NCBI RefSeq assembly: GCF_001499905.1
Contig: NZ_LQIS01000015.1
Span: 31,806 to 95,805 of the forward strand
DNA length: 64,000 nt
Direction: 5' to 3'
Source of the DNA: Mycobacterium sp. GA-1285
GTDB lineage: Bacteria > Actinomycetota > Actinomycetes > Mycobacteriales > Mycobacteriaceae
The notes beneath the pieces are model-generated. The model did not search any database. It saw only the letters and a program-made list of their open reading frames with translations, and was not told the DNA's origin. Position 1 is the first letter of the stretch, and every line of letters starts with the position of its first letter. Positions 26,813-36,885 of the stretch are shown here, piece by piece. Position numbers and translations under genes: made by a program.

Positions 26813-28768
26813 GTGGCAGCGAAGGACAACGCGGTCAGTCCGGGGGGTGCGGGTCCTCGACAGAAGCTCGAGAAGGTCGTCATCCGCTTCGCCGGCGACT
26901 CCGGCGACGGAATGCAGCTCACCGGTGACCGGTTCACCTCCGAGGCCGCGCTGTTCGGCAACGACCTTGCCACGCAACCGAATTACCCCGCCGAGATCCG
27001 CGCGCCCCAGGGCACGCTGCCCGGTGTGTCGTCGTTCCAAATCCAGATCGCCGACTACGACATCCTCACCGCGGGTGACCGCCCCGACGTGCTCGTCGCG
27101 ATGAACCCGGCGGCGCTGAAGGCCAACGTCTCCGACCTGCCTCGCGGCGGGCTGATCATCGCAAACTCCGACGAGTTCACCAAGCGCAATCTCGCCAAGG
27201 TCGGCTACGACGCCAACCCGCTGGAGACCGACGAACTGTCCGACTACGTCGTTCAGGCCGTCCCGATGACGACCCTGACGCTAGGGGCGGTCGAGCCGAT
27301 CGGCGCCTCCAAGAAGGACGGCCAGCGGGCGAAGAACATGTTCGCGCTCGGTCTCCTGTCGTGGATGTACGGCCGCGAACTCAAGCACAGCGAGGCGTTC
27401 ATCCGCGAGAAGTTCGCCCGCAAGCCCGACGTCGCCGAGGCCAACGTGCTCGCGCTCAAAGCCGGCTGGAACTACGGCGAGACCACCGAGGCCTTCGCCA
27501 GCACCTACGAGGTCGCCCCCGCCAAGCTCAAAACCGGTGAGTACCGCCAGATCTCCGGCAACACCGCACTGGCCTACGGAATCGTCACCGCCGGTCAACT
27601 CGCCGACCTGCAGGTCGTCCTCGGCACTTACCCGATCACTCCGGCGTCGGACATCCTGCATGAGCTGTCCAAGCACAAGAACTTCAACGTGCTGACCTTC
27701 CAGGCCGAGGACGAGATCGCCGGCATCGGCGCGGCCATCGGCGCGTCCTACGGCGGAGCCCTGGGCGTCACCAGCACGTCGGGTCCGGGCATCTCGCTGA
27801 AGTCGGAGGCGATCGGTCTGGCGGTGATGACCGAACTGCCGCTGATCATCATCGACGTGCAGCGCGGTGGGCCGTCCACCGGTCTGCCGACCAAGACCGA
27901 GCAGGCGGACCTCCTGCAGGTGATGTACGGCCGCAACGGCGAATCGCCGGTGGCGGTGCTGGCCCCACGGTCGCCGTCGGACTGCTTCGACGTGGCCATG
28001 GAGGCGGCCCGCATCGCGGTCAGCTACCACACGCCAGTGGTCATCCTCTCCGACGGTGCGATCGCCAACGGCTCTGAGCCATGGCGGATTCCGGACGTCA
28101 GCAGCTACCCGGCCATCGAGCACACCTTCGCCAAGCCCGACGAGCCGTTTCAGCCCTACGCCCGCGACCCCGAAACCCTGGCCCGGCAGTTCGCGATCCC
28201 CGGTACGCCCGGCCTTGAACACCGGATCGGCGGTCTGGAAGCGGCCAACGGCTCCGGCAACATCTCCTACGAGCCCAAGAACCACGACCTGATGGTCCGA
28301 CTGCGGCAGGCCAAGGTCGACGGTATCGCCGTGCCGGACCTCGAGGTCGACGACCCGACCGGGGACGCGGAGCTGCTGATGATCGGTTGGGGTTCCAGCT
28401 TCGGGCCGATCGGTGAGGCGTGCCGGCGGGCACGTCGCAAGGGCATCAAGGTGGCCCAGGCGCACCTGCGCAACCTCAACCCGTTCCCCGCCAACCTCGG
28501 CGAGATGCTGCGGCGCTATCCGACGGTCGTGTGCCCGGAGATGAACCTCGGCCAACTCGCTCTGCTGCTGCGGGGCAAGTACCTGGTCGACGTCCAGTCG
28601 GTCACCAAGGTGGAAGGTATGGCCTTCCTGGCCGACGAGGTCGAGGGCATCATTGATGCGGCACTGGACGGAAGCTTGGGCGAAAAGGAAAGTGACAAAG
28701 CGAAGTTCGCACGACTGGCGGCGGCCACCGTCGAGGTCGGAGTGAGCAGTGTGGGAGCGAACGCATGA
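26813..28768 (+). CDS. korA: 2-oxoglutarate:ferredoxin oxidoreductase, alpha (fused gamma-alpha) subunit
   Basis: 651 residues from GTG 26813 (GGAAGG upstream). CoA-dependent oxidative decarboxylation of 2-oxoglutarate to succinyl-CoA with ferredoxin as acceptor, the anaerobic-type route that mycobacteria use beside the classic dehydrogenase. Residues about 20-210 are the gamma domain (RFAGDSGDGMQLTGD); about 230-640 are the alpha pyrimidine-binding and CoA-binding domains (TYPITPASDI, TSTSGPGISL). Same size as Rv2455c. The korB start is 35 bases past its stop. Confidence 0.95.
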   Translation: MAAKDNAVSPGGAGPRQKLEKVVIRFAGDSGDGMQLTGDRFTSEAALFGNDLATQPNYPAEIRAPQGTLPGVSSFQIQIADYDILTAGDRPDVLVAMNPAALKANVSDLPRGGLIIANSDEFTKRNLAKVGYDANPLETDELSDYVVQAVPMTTLTLGAVEPIGASKKDGQRAKNMFALGLLSWMYGRELKHSEAFIREKFARKPDVAEANVLALKAGWNYGETTEAFASTYEVAPAKLKTGEYRQISGNTALAYGIVTAGQLADLQVVLGTYPITPASDILHELSKHKNFNVLTFQAEDEIAGIGAAIGASYGGALGVTSTSGPGISLKSEAIGLAVMTELPLIIIDVQRGGPSTGLPTKTEQADLLQVMYGRNGESPVAVLAPRSPSDCFDVAMEAARIAVSYHTPVVILSDGAIANGSEPWRIPDVSSYPAIEHTFAKPDEPFQPYARDPETLARQFAIPGTPGLEHRIGGLEAANGSGNISYEPKNHDLMVRLRQAKVDGIAVPDLEVDDPTGDAELLMIGWGSSFGPIGEACRRARRKGIKVAQAHLRNLNPFPANLGEMLRRYPTVVCPEMNLGQLALLLRGKYLVDVQSVTKVEGMAFLADEVEGIIDAALDGSLGEKESDKAKFARLAAATVEVGVSSVGANA

Positions 28769-28802
28769 CCGACACCCAGCGAGGAGCGAAGGCGGATCGC
28801 GA

Positions 28803-29873
28803 ATGACTGACTTAGTCGGAGCGGATCTCGGGTTGACCGCGGGCACCAGCCGGGTGCCGACGACCGATCAGCCGCAGAAGTCGAAGGACTTCACCAGCGA
28901 CCAGGAGGTCCGCTGGTGCCCCGGCTGCGGTGACTACGTCATCCTCAACACCATCCGCAACTTCCTGCCGGAGCTGGGGTTGCGACGCGAGAACATCGCC
29001 TTCGTCAGCGGTATCGGCTGCTCGAGTCGCTTCCCGTACTACCTGGAGACCTACGGGTTCCACTCGATCCACGGCCGCGCCCCGACGATCGCGACCGGCC
29101 TGGCCCTGGCCCGTGAGGATCTGTCGGTGTGGGTCGTCACCGGTGACGGCGACGCGCTGTCGATCGGCGGCAACCACCTGATCCATGCGCTGCGCCGCAA
29201 CATCAACATCACGATCCTGCTGTTCAACAACCGGATCTACGGGCTGACCAAGGGCCAGTACTCCCCGACGTCGGAAGTCGGCAAGGTCACCAAGTCGACG
29301 CCGATGGGTTCGCTGGACTATCCGTTCAACCCGGTGTCGCTGGCGCTCGGCGCCGACGCGACGTTCGTCGGCCGGGCACTGGACTCCGACCGCAAGGGGC
29401 TGTCCGAGGTGCTGCGCGCCGCGGCCGCGCACCGCGGTGCTGCCCTGGTCGAGATCCTGCAGGACTGCCCGATCTTCAACGACGGCTCCTTCGACGCCCT
29501 GCGCAAGGAAGGCGCCGAGGAGCGGCTGATCAACCTCACCCACGGCGAGCCGGTCACGTTCGGTGCCGACGGCGAGTACTGCGTCGTGAAGTCCGGTTAC
29601 GGGCTCGAGATCGCCAAGACCGCCGATGTCTCGGCCGACGAAATCGTCGTCCACGACGCCCATCTCGAGGACCCCGCTTACGCGTTCGCGTTGTCGCGGC
29701 TGTCGGAGCAGAGCCTCGAACACATGGTGATGGGCATCTTCCGCCAGGTGAGCAAGCCGACCTACGACGATGCGGCCCGCCAGCAGATCGCGGCGGCCCG
29801 CGCCGAGAAGGCACACGACACGGCGGCGCTTCAGTCACTGCTTCGGGGCAAAGACACCTGGACTGTCGACTAA
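28803..29873 (+). CDS. korB: 2-oxoglutarate:ferredoxin oxidoreductase, beta subunit
   Basis: 356 residues from ATG 28803, chosen over an upstream in-frame TTG because AAGGCGGA lies just before it and homology begins at [11 protein letters not shown]. Binds thiamine diphosphate and the Fe-S cluster. Cys motifs are WCPGCGDY and GIGCSSR; the TPP-binding motif is [12 protein letters not shown] with NN at the end ([14 protein letters not shown]). Forms the KorAB heterotetramer with the preceding gene. Confidence 0.95.
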   Translation: MTDLVGADLGLTAGTSRVPTTDQPQKSKDFTSDQEVRWCPGCGDYVILNTIRNFLPELGLRRENIAFVSGIGCSSRFPYYLETYGFHSIHGRAPTIATGLALAREDLSVWVVTGDGDALSIGGNHLIHALRRNINITILLFNNRIYGLTKGQYSPTSEVGKVTKSTPMGSLDYPFNPVSLALGADATFVGRALDSDRKGLSEVLRAAAAHRGAALVEILQDCPIFNDGSFDALRKEGAEERLINLTHGEPVTFGADGEYCVVKSGYGLEIAKTADVSADEIVVHDAHLEDPAYAFALSRLSEQSLEHMVMGIFRQVSKPTYDDAARQQIAAARAEKAHDTAALQSLLRGKDTWTVD

Positions 29874-29883
29874 CGTCACGGTC
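29871..29883 (+). promoter_or_regulatory. -10 box TAACGT for leaderless mobA transcript
   Basis: TAACGT (29871-29876; its first three bases are the korB stop codon) is followed by seven bases and ATG 29884. No ribosome site is seen. mobA may therefore be transcribed independently of korAB. Confidence 0.45.
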
Positions 29884-30474
29884 ATGACGACCACCGTTCC
29901 GCTTGCCGGAATCATCTTGGCGGGCGGGGCTTCCCGCCGCATGGGCCGCGACAAGGCCACGTTGCCGTACGAAGGCACCACGCTCGTCGAGCGGATGGTG
30001 AGCAAGCTGGCGCCACGGTGTGCGCCGATCTTCGTCATCGCCGCTCCGGGGCAGGCACTGCCCGCGCTCGACGCCGAGGTCCTGCGCGACGAGGTGCGGG
30101 GCGTCGGTCCGCTGTTGGCGACCGGTCGGGGGCTGCGCGCGGCCGCCGAGGCCGGGTCGGAACTCGCGTTCGTCTGTGCGGTGGACATGCCCTTGTTGAC
30201 CGTCGATTTGATCGACGCGTTGGCCGGGCCCGCGGTCCGCCTCGGCGCGGACGTGGTGCTGCCCTGGGACGGCCGTGACCACTACCTCGCGGGCATCTAC
30301 CGCACCGCGCTGGCCGGGCGTGTGGCCGAACTCGTGGCCGCGGGGGAGCGCAGCATGCGCGCGCTTGTCCACCGGGTCGACACGCAGCGGATCGTGATGC
30401 CCGAACAGCGCGCGCTGACCAACATCAACACCGCCGCCGATCTCGCGGCGACACGCGACGAACAAATCGCTTAG
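29884..30474 (+). CDS. mobA: Molybdenum cofactor guanylyltransferase
   Basis: 196 residues from ATG 29884, the last start before the conserved nucleotidyltransferase motif [14 protein letters not shown] (residues 12-25). Attaches GMP to molybdopterin. The metal-binding aspartate is in CAVDMPLL and the NINTAAD signature is near the C-terminus. Follows korB as in M. tuberculosis (Rv2453c). The nearby fdhD would need the finished cofactor. Confidence 0.92.
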   Translation: MTTTVPLAGIILAGGASRRMGRDKATLPYEGTTLVERMVSKLAPRCAPIFVIAAPGQALPALDAEVLRDEVRGVGPLLATGRGLRAAAEAGSELAFVCAVDMPLLTVDLIDALAGPAVRLGADVVLPWDGRDHYLAGIYRTALAGRVAELVAAGERSMRALVHRVDTQRIVMPEQRALTNINTAADLAATRDEQIA

Positions 30475-31085
30475 CAAACTCATTGCGCGAACTATTGGGC
30501 ATTCGTCGTCTTCTGAATCTAATTCCTGCCACTGAATTACTTCGCGATTCAGCGTGATAAACCACGCCAGTCCACCGCGCCGCTTCAGCTTCGCAATGTG
30601 CGACGCCGTGAGTGCAGAGCGTGAATGCTCCTGGCTCCCAGGTGTTTTCGACGGCAGCGTGGCGCATCGTCAACGGAATTCAGTCTGTTACCGGTCTAAT
30701 TCGCTGTGAGAACCGTCGACAAGTAGACCGTCAGAGGCTCCGGGTCCGGTTCCAATGCCGAAGCATCGCCGGGCCGCGGCTCGCGGCCTGTGTCCAGGTG
30801 CCAACGCTGTCGCACCACGAACGAAACATCCGCTCGCATAACGGATCTCTGGACAAAACCGGCGAAGCGGCCGCCGCGGACCAGGGTGCTGCGTTGTGAC
30901 CGATCTCGTGGCCGGGTGAGGTGCAAGGGATTTCGGCCCTCACCTCCGGTCGAGCGCGGCGAAACCATCGTGCCCAGTCACCGAACGGTCAGGCGTTTTC
31001 CGGCCACTTCGCCAACGAGTGTGCGGGTTTCGCCGCAACGTCGGGACGCCGGCCACTGATCTCGGTGTCCCAGCTCACAAAAACG

Positions 31086-31103
31086 TCGTGAGATGGCTCA
31101 CGA
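31086..31103. promoter_or_regulatory. CRP (cAMP receptor protein) binding site
   Basis: TCGTGAG-ATGG-CTCACGA is a perfect palindrome with 7-base arms. Its core CGTGA-N6-TCACG is an exact match to the mycobacterial CRP consensus C/TGTGA-N6-TCACG/A. It lies about 400 bases upstream of the first rpf gene. Confidence 0.6.
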
Positions 31104-31329
31104 AAATGGCTGTGTTGCCGAGCTTTTCCGTGTCCGTCAAACACGCGCATGACCTGCGATAACGAAAAGCCATCGCAGCCGTGATCGTTCCGTGATCTCG
31201 CAGCGACACGCCTTCGGTGGATATGACGCGGCGGAACTCATTTTGTACGGTCCCAAACGGCTCTACCCGGAGCAAACAATTTGAAAACCACGAACCTGTG
31301 TGTGAGTGGGGCTGTAGGAGGCGGAACGG

Positions 31330-31445
31330 TCTCCGGCGGCCGCCGGTGCTGATGCCCGGCGAGGCACTGCTGGCCTCCCGCTGCCGCACCCGACCGAGAC
31401 GGTGCGGCCCAACTCCAGGCCTGTTCGACAGGCATGCCCACCCCG
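31330..31445 (+). ncRNA. Structured 5' leader of the first rpf gene (candidate)
   Basis: Three hairpin-forming elements in a row: a CCGGCGGCCGCCGG palindrome, GCCGCACC...GGTGCGGC (8-bp stem, 10-base loop) and GCCTGT-TCG-ACAGGC (6-bp stem). They precede the TTG start by 50-170 bases. I do not recognise a known riboswitch; conserved c-di-AMP (ydaO) signatures were not found. Confidence 0.35.
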
Positions 31446-31493
31446 TGCGCTTTGGCGCGGGCGTGTGTTGGCGCGCGCGTGGCGAAAGGATAG

Positions 31494-31823
<330 letters not shown>

Positions 31824-31844
31824 GCACGCGTTTCGTCTTCAAGA

Positions 31845-31880
31845 GGGGCGGTGCCGGGTTACCCGGCACCGCCCCTTCTT
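31845..31880 (+). terminator. Strong intrinsic terminator after the first rpf gene
   Basis: GGGGCGGTGCCGGGT (31845-31859) and ACCCGGCACCGCCCC (31861-31875) form a perfect 15-bp inverted repeat followed by TTCTT. It lies 21 bases after the stop and is the best terminator in the window; it separates the two rpf genes into two transcripts. Confidence 0.85.
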
Positions 31881-31939
31881 TCTCAGATTGCTCTTACGCC
31901 AGATAAGCAACGCCTAAAACTTTTGACCCTCACGTAACA

Positions 31940-31955
31940 CGTGACGTTCGTCACC
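31940..31955. promoter_or_regulatory. CRP-like site upstream of rpfE
   Basis: CGTGA-CGTTCG-TCACC; the inner GTGAC-GTTC-GTCAC is a perfect palindrome. One base off the CRP consensus (final C for G/A). It is 82 bases before the rpfE start, a normal activator or roadblock distance. Confidence 0.5.
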
Positions 31956-31970
31956 CGACACACCGGATAA

Positions 31971-32555
<585 letters not shown>

Positions 32556-32572
32556 CCCACCCCGCGGGTCCA

Positions 32573-33745
32573 TCAGCCCGTCACCGCTGACAGGTCGCGG
32601 TCGGTGGGCAGCTTGAACGCCGACCGTGCCGCCACATCGGCCAGATGGCGGGCCACCAGGGCTTCAGGTCCCAGCACCGTCGCACGGCTCACAAGCGCAC
32701 TGAGCGCCGGCGGAAGGTTCATGACGCGCCCGATGAACCGGGATTCGCGGACCAGCGAACGGACCCGCGGCCGGCGGAACGCCACGAATCGCGCGAAGGC
32801 CGCTGCGACGCCGTCGTCGCCATTGAGGAACCTCGCCAGGATCGCGGCGTCCTCCAGCCCCTGACAGCCGCCCTGTCCGAGGTGCGGGCGCATCGGATGC
32901 GCGGCGTCACCGACCGTCACGACCGGGCCTCGCGACCACTGCCGTGCCTCGTCGCGGTCATAGAGGTCGTTTCGCAAGACGGCGGCGGGATCTGTGGCGG
33001 CCAGGATCTCGGGGATGGGCGGGGCCCAGGACGCGAACCGCTCCCGAAGGTAGGCCAGTTCACCCTGCGGCGCCGTCGTCCCCTCGGGTACGCGTTCGGT
33101 CGCGAACCAGTAGGTGTGGTCCTCACCGAGCGGAACATGGCCGAACTCCACCGCCGGTCCGAGCGTCTCGCCCGCGATCTCGGGGTCGATCGTGCAGTCG
33201 GCCACCCCGCGCCACGCGGTGTAGCCGACGTACCGGTTGTGCAGCGGTCCATTGAGATGACGGGCGACCATCGAATGGGTGCCGTCAGCGCCCACGACGG
33301 CCTCGGCCTCCAGCACCGCGGAGTCGGCCAACGTGACTCGGACGCCGTCGGCGGTCACCGTCAGTGCCTCCGCAGCCACTCCGGTCCGCAAGGTGCCGTC
33401 GGCAAGCGCCCCGGCCAGAATCGACGTCAACGCCGAACGGCGGATGACCACGAGAGGTTCGCCGAGGGCCTTGACGATGCGTTGCGGTTCGGGTCGTCGC
33501 AGCCAGCTGCCGTCACGCCAGCGCGCCGCGCCTGCCGTCACGCGACCGCCGGCCTGACGCACGGGCTCGCCGAGGCCGATGTCGTCGAGCGCGGCCAACG
33601 CGTTGGGCCAGATGCTGATTCCCGCCCCGGACGACGCGTCGGTGCGCTCCTCGACAAGCGTGATGTCGTGTCCGCGCTGTTGCAGCGCGGCGGCGGTCGC
33701 CAGTCCGGCGATGCCCGCCCCGACGATTACGATCCGCTTCGGCAT
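32573..33745 (-). CDS. FAD-dependent aromatic-type monooxygenase (group A)
   Basis: 390 residues from ATG 33745. PHBH-like fold: FAD Rossmann motif IVGAGIAGLATAAAL (residues 6-20), the DG motif in VVGADGTHS (about 150-158) and the GD motif in TVGDAAHPMRPHLGQGG (about 285-301). Resembles salicylate or zeaxanthin-epoxidase-like hydroxylases. NAD(P)H-dependent; substrate unknown. Stops 18 bases from the rpfE stop on the opposite strand. Confidence 0.85.
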   Translation of the reverse strand: MPKRIVIVGAGIAGLATAAALQQRGHDITLVEERTDASSGAGISIWPNALAALDDIGLGEPVRQAGGRVTAGAARWRDGSWLRRPEPQRIVKALGEPLVVIRRSALTSILAGALADGTLRTGVAAEALTVTADGVRVTLADSAVLEAEAVVGADGTHSMVARHLNGPLHNRYVGYTAWRGVADCTIDPEIAGETLGPAVEFGHVPLGEDHTYWFATERVPEGTTAPQGELAYLRERFASWAPPIPEILAATDPAAVLRNDLYDRDEARQWSRGPVVTVGDAAHPMRPHLGQGGCQGLEDAAILARFLNGDDGVAAAFARFVAFRRPRVRSLVRESRFIGRVMNLPPALSALVSRATVLGPEALVARHLADVAARSAFKLPTDRDLSAVTG

Positions 33746-33776
33746 GCGTCGAACGTAGCGCGCCGAGCGTGTGGCG

Positions 33777-34307
33777 TTACAGGTCGAAGATCAGCAGCGT
33801 GCTGCTGGCGGTGGCCACGACCGCGCCCGATCCGTCGGTCACCACACCTTCGGCGAAGCCGATCCGCGAGCCGGACTTGGTCACGGTTGCTGTCGCGGTG
33901 AGCATTCCGCTGTCGAGGCGCACCGCCTTCAGGTAGTTCACCTTGATCTCCACCGATGTGTAGCCCTTGCCCACAGGCAGGGTGCTGTGCACTGCACAGC
34001 CGGTCACCGAATCGAGCAGGGTGCAGAGCAACCCGCCGTGAATCGCGCCGATCGGGTTGTACGCGGATTCGTCGGGGATGCAGGTGAATTCGACGAGGCC
34101 CGGCTCAACCCCCGCGATCCCGAACTGCATCAGCTCTCCGATCGGCGCGGGCGCCAGCCGGCCGTCGGCGATTGCGCGCAGATAGTCGATGCCCGCCATG
34201 GTCAGGCCCTTGGCCGTACTGGGACCCGGGGAGTGCCAGGTCACCGTGCGGGAGCGCTGCGGACCCCAGTCCTTGCGGCCGGCTGTCGTCTCCAGTTCGA
34301 GAGTCAT
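33777..34307 (-). CDS. PaaI-type acyl-CoA thioesterase
   Basis: 176 residues from ATG 34307, which overlaps the HxlR stop (ATGA); the longer frame upstream runs only through that gene. Hot-dog fold with the PaaI signature YNPIGAIHGGLLCTLLDS (about residues 86-103) and VNYLKAVR. Hydrolyses an acyl- or aroyl-CoA. Operon with its probable regulator; the flavin monooxygenase downstream is separated by 31 bases and may be co-transcribed, suggesting an aromatic catabolic unit. Confidence 0.85.
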   Translation of the reverse strand: MTLELETTAGRKDWGPQRSRTVTWHSPGPSTAKGLTMAGIDYLRAIADGRLAPAPIGELMQFGIAGVEPGLVEFTCIPDESAYNPIGAIHGGLLCTLLDSVTGCAVHSTLPVGKGYTSVEIKVNYLKAVRLDSGMLTATATVTKSGSRIGFAEGVVTDGSGAVVATASSTLLIFDL

Positions 34308-34723
34308 CGCGCTTCCTTCGGTCGGTTCAGGTGGCTGAGCGGCGGGTACCGGCGCGGCCGGTCGGGGTCGGACGCGGAGACGGCGTGGGTCTGGCCCCAC
34401 ACCAGCAGTGCGTCGAGAACGGGCAACAGTGCCCGGCCGGAATCGGTCAACCGGTATTCATGGCGCGGCGGGGCGTCCTGGTAGCGCAACCGGTCGACGA
34501 CCCCGGCTTTCTCCAGCGCCTTCAGCCTGGCCGCGATGCGGTCTCGCGGCGCGCCCGTACCGCGAACGATCTCGTCGAAGCGCGTTGCGCCCAAGACGAT
34601 TTCACGTACGACCAACAGCGCCCACCGCTCGCCGACGAGCTCGAGCGCGGCCGCGATGGGACATGGGCGGCCCGGCAACTCCGCCAACGGCACGGTGGCG
34701 ATCGGTGACATGGCCACCATCAT
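34304..34723 (-). CDS. HxlR-family transcriptional regulator
   Basis: About 139 residues from ATG 34723; ATG at 34711 and a TTG at 34747 are alternatives. Winged-helix domain typical of HxlR: CPIAAALELVGERWALLVVREI at the N-terminus with the conserved Cys, GAPRDRIAARLKALEKAG as recognition helix, and YRLTDSGRALLPVL. It probably controls itself and the thioesterase. A palindrome sits right at its 5' end. Confidence 0.85.
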   Translation of the reverse strand: MMVAMSPIATVPLAELPGRPCPIAAALELVGERWALLVVREIVLGATRFDEIVRGTGAPRDRIAARLKALEKAGVVDRLRYQDAPPRHEYRLTDSGRALLPVLDALLVWGQTHAVSASDPDRPRRYPPLSHLNRPKEAR

Positions 34724-34733
34724 GCCCTGGATA

Positions 34734-34750
34734 AGTTTGAAAATCAAACT
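34734..34750. promoter_or_regulatory. Palindromic operator at the HxlR gene start
   Basis: AGTTTGA-AAA-TCAAACT, a perfect 7-base inverted repeat with a 3-base centre. It is AT-rich in a GC-rich region and lies in the 5' end of the hxlR-type gene, about 100 bases from the divergent S9 peptidase start. This is the expected place for an autoregulatory site. Confidence 0.6.
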
Positions 34751-34850
34751 CAGTGTCGAGACTGCGCATAGACCGCGAATCTGACGGCTGACGCGATCTG
34801 TGCGCAGTTTCGGCGCGGGGAAGGTCGCCGGCTTGTGCTACGAACGGGGC

Positions 34851-36875
34851 ATGACCGCGCCGGCCCCTGACGCCTCGTCCCGCGCACCTTTCGACGACCT
34901 CGACCAGTACGTCGCGTTGCCGCGCGTCTCGGGGCTGGCGCTGTCGCCGGACGGAACAAGGTTGGTGACCACCATCGCGCAACTCAACGACAAGAGAACC
35001 GAATACGTCAGCGCGGTCTGGGAGCTCGATATCACCGGTGCGCAACCGGCGCGCCGGCTGACGCAAGGGACCAAGGGTGAGTCGGCACCGGCGTTCGCGG
35101 CCGACGGCGATCTGCTGTTCGTCGCGGTCCGTCCTACCGCGGACGACGACGAGCCGCCCGCCGCGCTGTGGCGGCTCCCGTCGACCGGCGGTGAGGCGGC
35201 GCAGGTGCTGTCGCTGCCCGGCGCCGTCGAGGCGGTGCGCCCCGCCCGTGAGGCCGACGCGGCGGTGGTGCGCTCTTCGTTGATGCCCTCGGCACGGACC
35301 ATCGCCGAGGACCGCCGGCTTCGGAATGTGCGCAAGGACAACAAGATCACCGCGATCCTGCACACCGGCTACCCGATCCGGCACTGGGACTCCGACCTGG
35401 GGCCGGGCGAGCCGCACCTGCTCGACGTCGCGCTGACCGCCGATTGCGTGCGCGACGAGGATGTTCGCGATCTGACCGCCGCACCGGGCGGTGCGTTGCG
35501 CGACTCCGATTACGACCTCAGTTCCGACGGGCGGTTTGTGGTCACCACGTGGCAGCGGCCCGCGCCCGGTGCGTCCCGGCATTTGGTGCTGATGCGGATC
35601 GACCTCGACAGCGGCGAACGCACGGTGGTGGTGGACGAGCCCGACGCCGACGTGTGGAGCCCGGCCATCTCACCGGATGGTTCGACAGTCGTCTACCTCC
35701 GCGAGACGTTCTCGACGCCCGACACACCGCCGCGAATCACGCTGGGCTGCATTCGGTTTGGTGAGCTCCCACGCGTGCTCACCGACGATTGGGACCGGTG
35801 GCCGGCATCGGTGAGATGGCTGCGGGACGGCTCGGCGGTGATCGTCACCGCCGACCAGGACGGCCGGGCCCCGGTTTTCCGTGTCGACCTCGGCGAGGAC
35901 GAGGTGACCCAGCTGACGTTCGACGATTACTGCTACTCCGATGTGGTGGCCGCTCCGGGCGGTGTGCTGTTCGCGTTGCGAAGCTCCTACGCCGCGCCAC
36001 CCCACCCGGTGCGCATCGACCCCGACGGCGCCGTCACCGAACTTCCGTGCGCGGAGTCGCCACCGCTGCCGGGGACGTTGACCGAGCTCGAGACGACGTC
36101 GAGCGACGGCACGCGGGTGCGTTCATGGCTGGTGCTCCCGGTGGGTAACCGCGAGACGCCGCTGCTGTTGTGGATCCACGGCGGTCCATTGGCCAGCTGG
36201 AACGTGTGGTCGTGGCGGTGGAATCCGTGGCTGCTGGCGGCTCGCGGGTACGCGGTGCTGCTGCCCGATCCCGGGATGTCCACCGGTTACGGGCAGGACT
36301 TCATCAGACGCGGGTGGGGCGCATGGGGCGGCGCCCCCTTCGAGGATCTGATGGCCATCACCGACGCCGCGTGTGCACATCCCCGAATCGACGCGTCCCG
36401 AACCGCGGCGATGGGTGGGTCGTTCGGCGGTTACATGGCCAACTGGGTCGCCGGCCACACCGACAGGTTCGACGCCATCGTCACCCATGCCAGCCTCTGG
36501 GCACTCGATCAGTTCGGCGCCACCACCGATTCGTCGTACTACTGGCTACGGGAGATGACGCGCGACATGGCGCGGGCCAACTCGCCGCACCACCACGTCG
36601 GCGAGATTCGCACGCCCATGCTGGTCATCCACGGCGATAAGGACTACCGAGTGCCGATCGGCGAGGCGCTGCGGCTCTGGTACGAGTTGCTGACCCACTC
36701 CGCGCTGCCCGCCGACGCCGATGGCGAGAGCCCGCACCGGTTTCTGTACTTCCCGTCGGAGAACCACTGGGTGCTCACTCCGCAACATGCCAAGATCTGG
36801 TACCAGGTGGTGATCGCGTTCCTGGCCCGGCACGTGCTCGGTGAGGACCTCGAGGTGCCCGAGACGCTCGGGTAG
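34851..36875 (+). CDS. S9-family prolyl oligopeptidase-like serine peptidase
   Basis: 674 residues from ATG 34851. N-terminal beta-propeller with repeated LSPDGT-type blades (about 1-410) and a C-terminal alpha/beta hydrolase. The nucleophile is in GGSFGGYM (about 522-529), the acid in HGDKDYRVPIGE, and the His in SENHWV; all intact. Acyl-aminoacyl-peptidase or dipeptidyl-peptidase subgroup, cytosolic since there is no signal peptide. The start is divergent from the HxlR gene. Confidence 0.88.
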   Translation: MTAPAPDASSRAPFDDLDQYVALPRVSGLALSPDGTRLVTTIAQLNDKRTEYVSAVWELDITGAQPARRLTQGTKGESAPAFAADGDLLFVAVRPTADDDEPPAALWRLPSTGGEAAQVLSLPGAVEAVRPAREADAAVVRSSLMPSARTIAEDRRLRNVRKDNKITAILHTGYPIRHWDSDLGPGEPHLLDVALTADCVRDEDVRDLTAAPGGALRDSDYDLSSDGRFVVTTWQRPAPGASRHLVLMRIDLDSGERTVVVDEPDADVWSPAISPDGSTVVYLRETFSTPDTPPRITLGCIRFGELPRVLTDDWDRWPASVRWLRDGSAVIVTADQDGRAPVFRVDLGEDEVTQLTFDDYCYSDVVAAPGGVLFALRSSYAAPPHPVRIDPDGAVTELPCAESPPLPGTLTELETTSSDGTRVRSWLVLPVGNRETPLLLWIHGGPLASWNVWSWRWNPWLLAARGYAVLLPDPGMSTGYGQDFIRRGWGAWGGAPFEDLMAITDAACAHPRIDASRTAAMGGSFGGYMANWVAGHTDRFDAIVTHASLWALDQFGATTDSSYYWLREMTRDMARANSPHHHVGEIRTPMLVIHGDKDYRVPIGEALRLWYELLTHSALPADADGESPHRFLYFPSENHWVLTPQHAKIWYQVVIAFLARHVLGEDLEVPETLG

Positions 36876-36885
36876 CGTCGCCACC
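36873..36885 (+). promoter_or_regulatory. -10 box TAGCGT for a leaderless transcript
   Basis: TAGCGT at 36873-36878 (its TAG is the stop of the peptidase gene) is followed by seven bases and ATG 36886. No ribosome site is present. Confidence 0.45.

Noticed and set aside
27281..28846. 521-codon open frame antisense to korA
   Set aside because: Shadow of korA, whose own frame has full motifs and the expected length.
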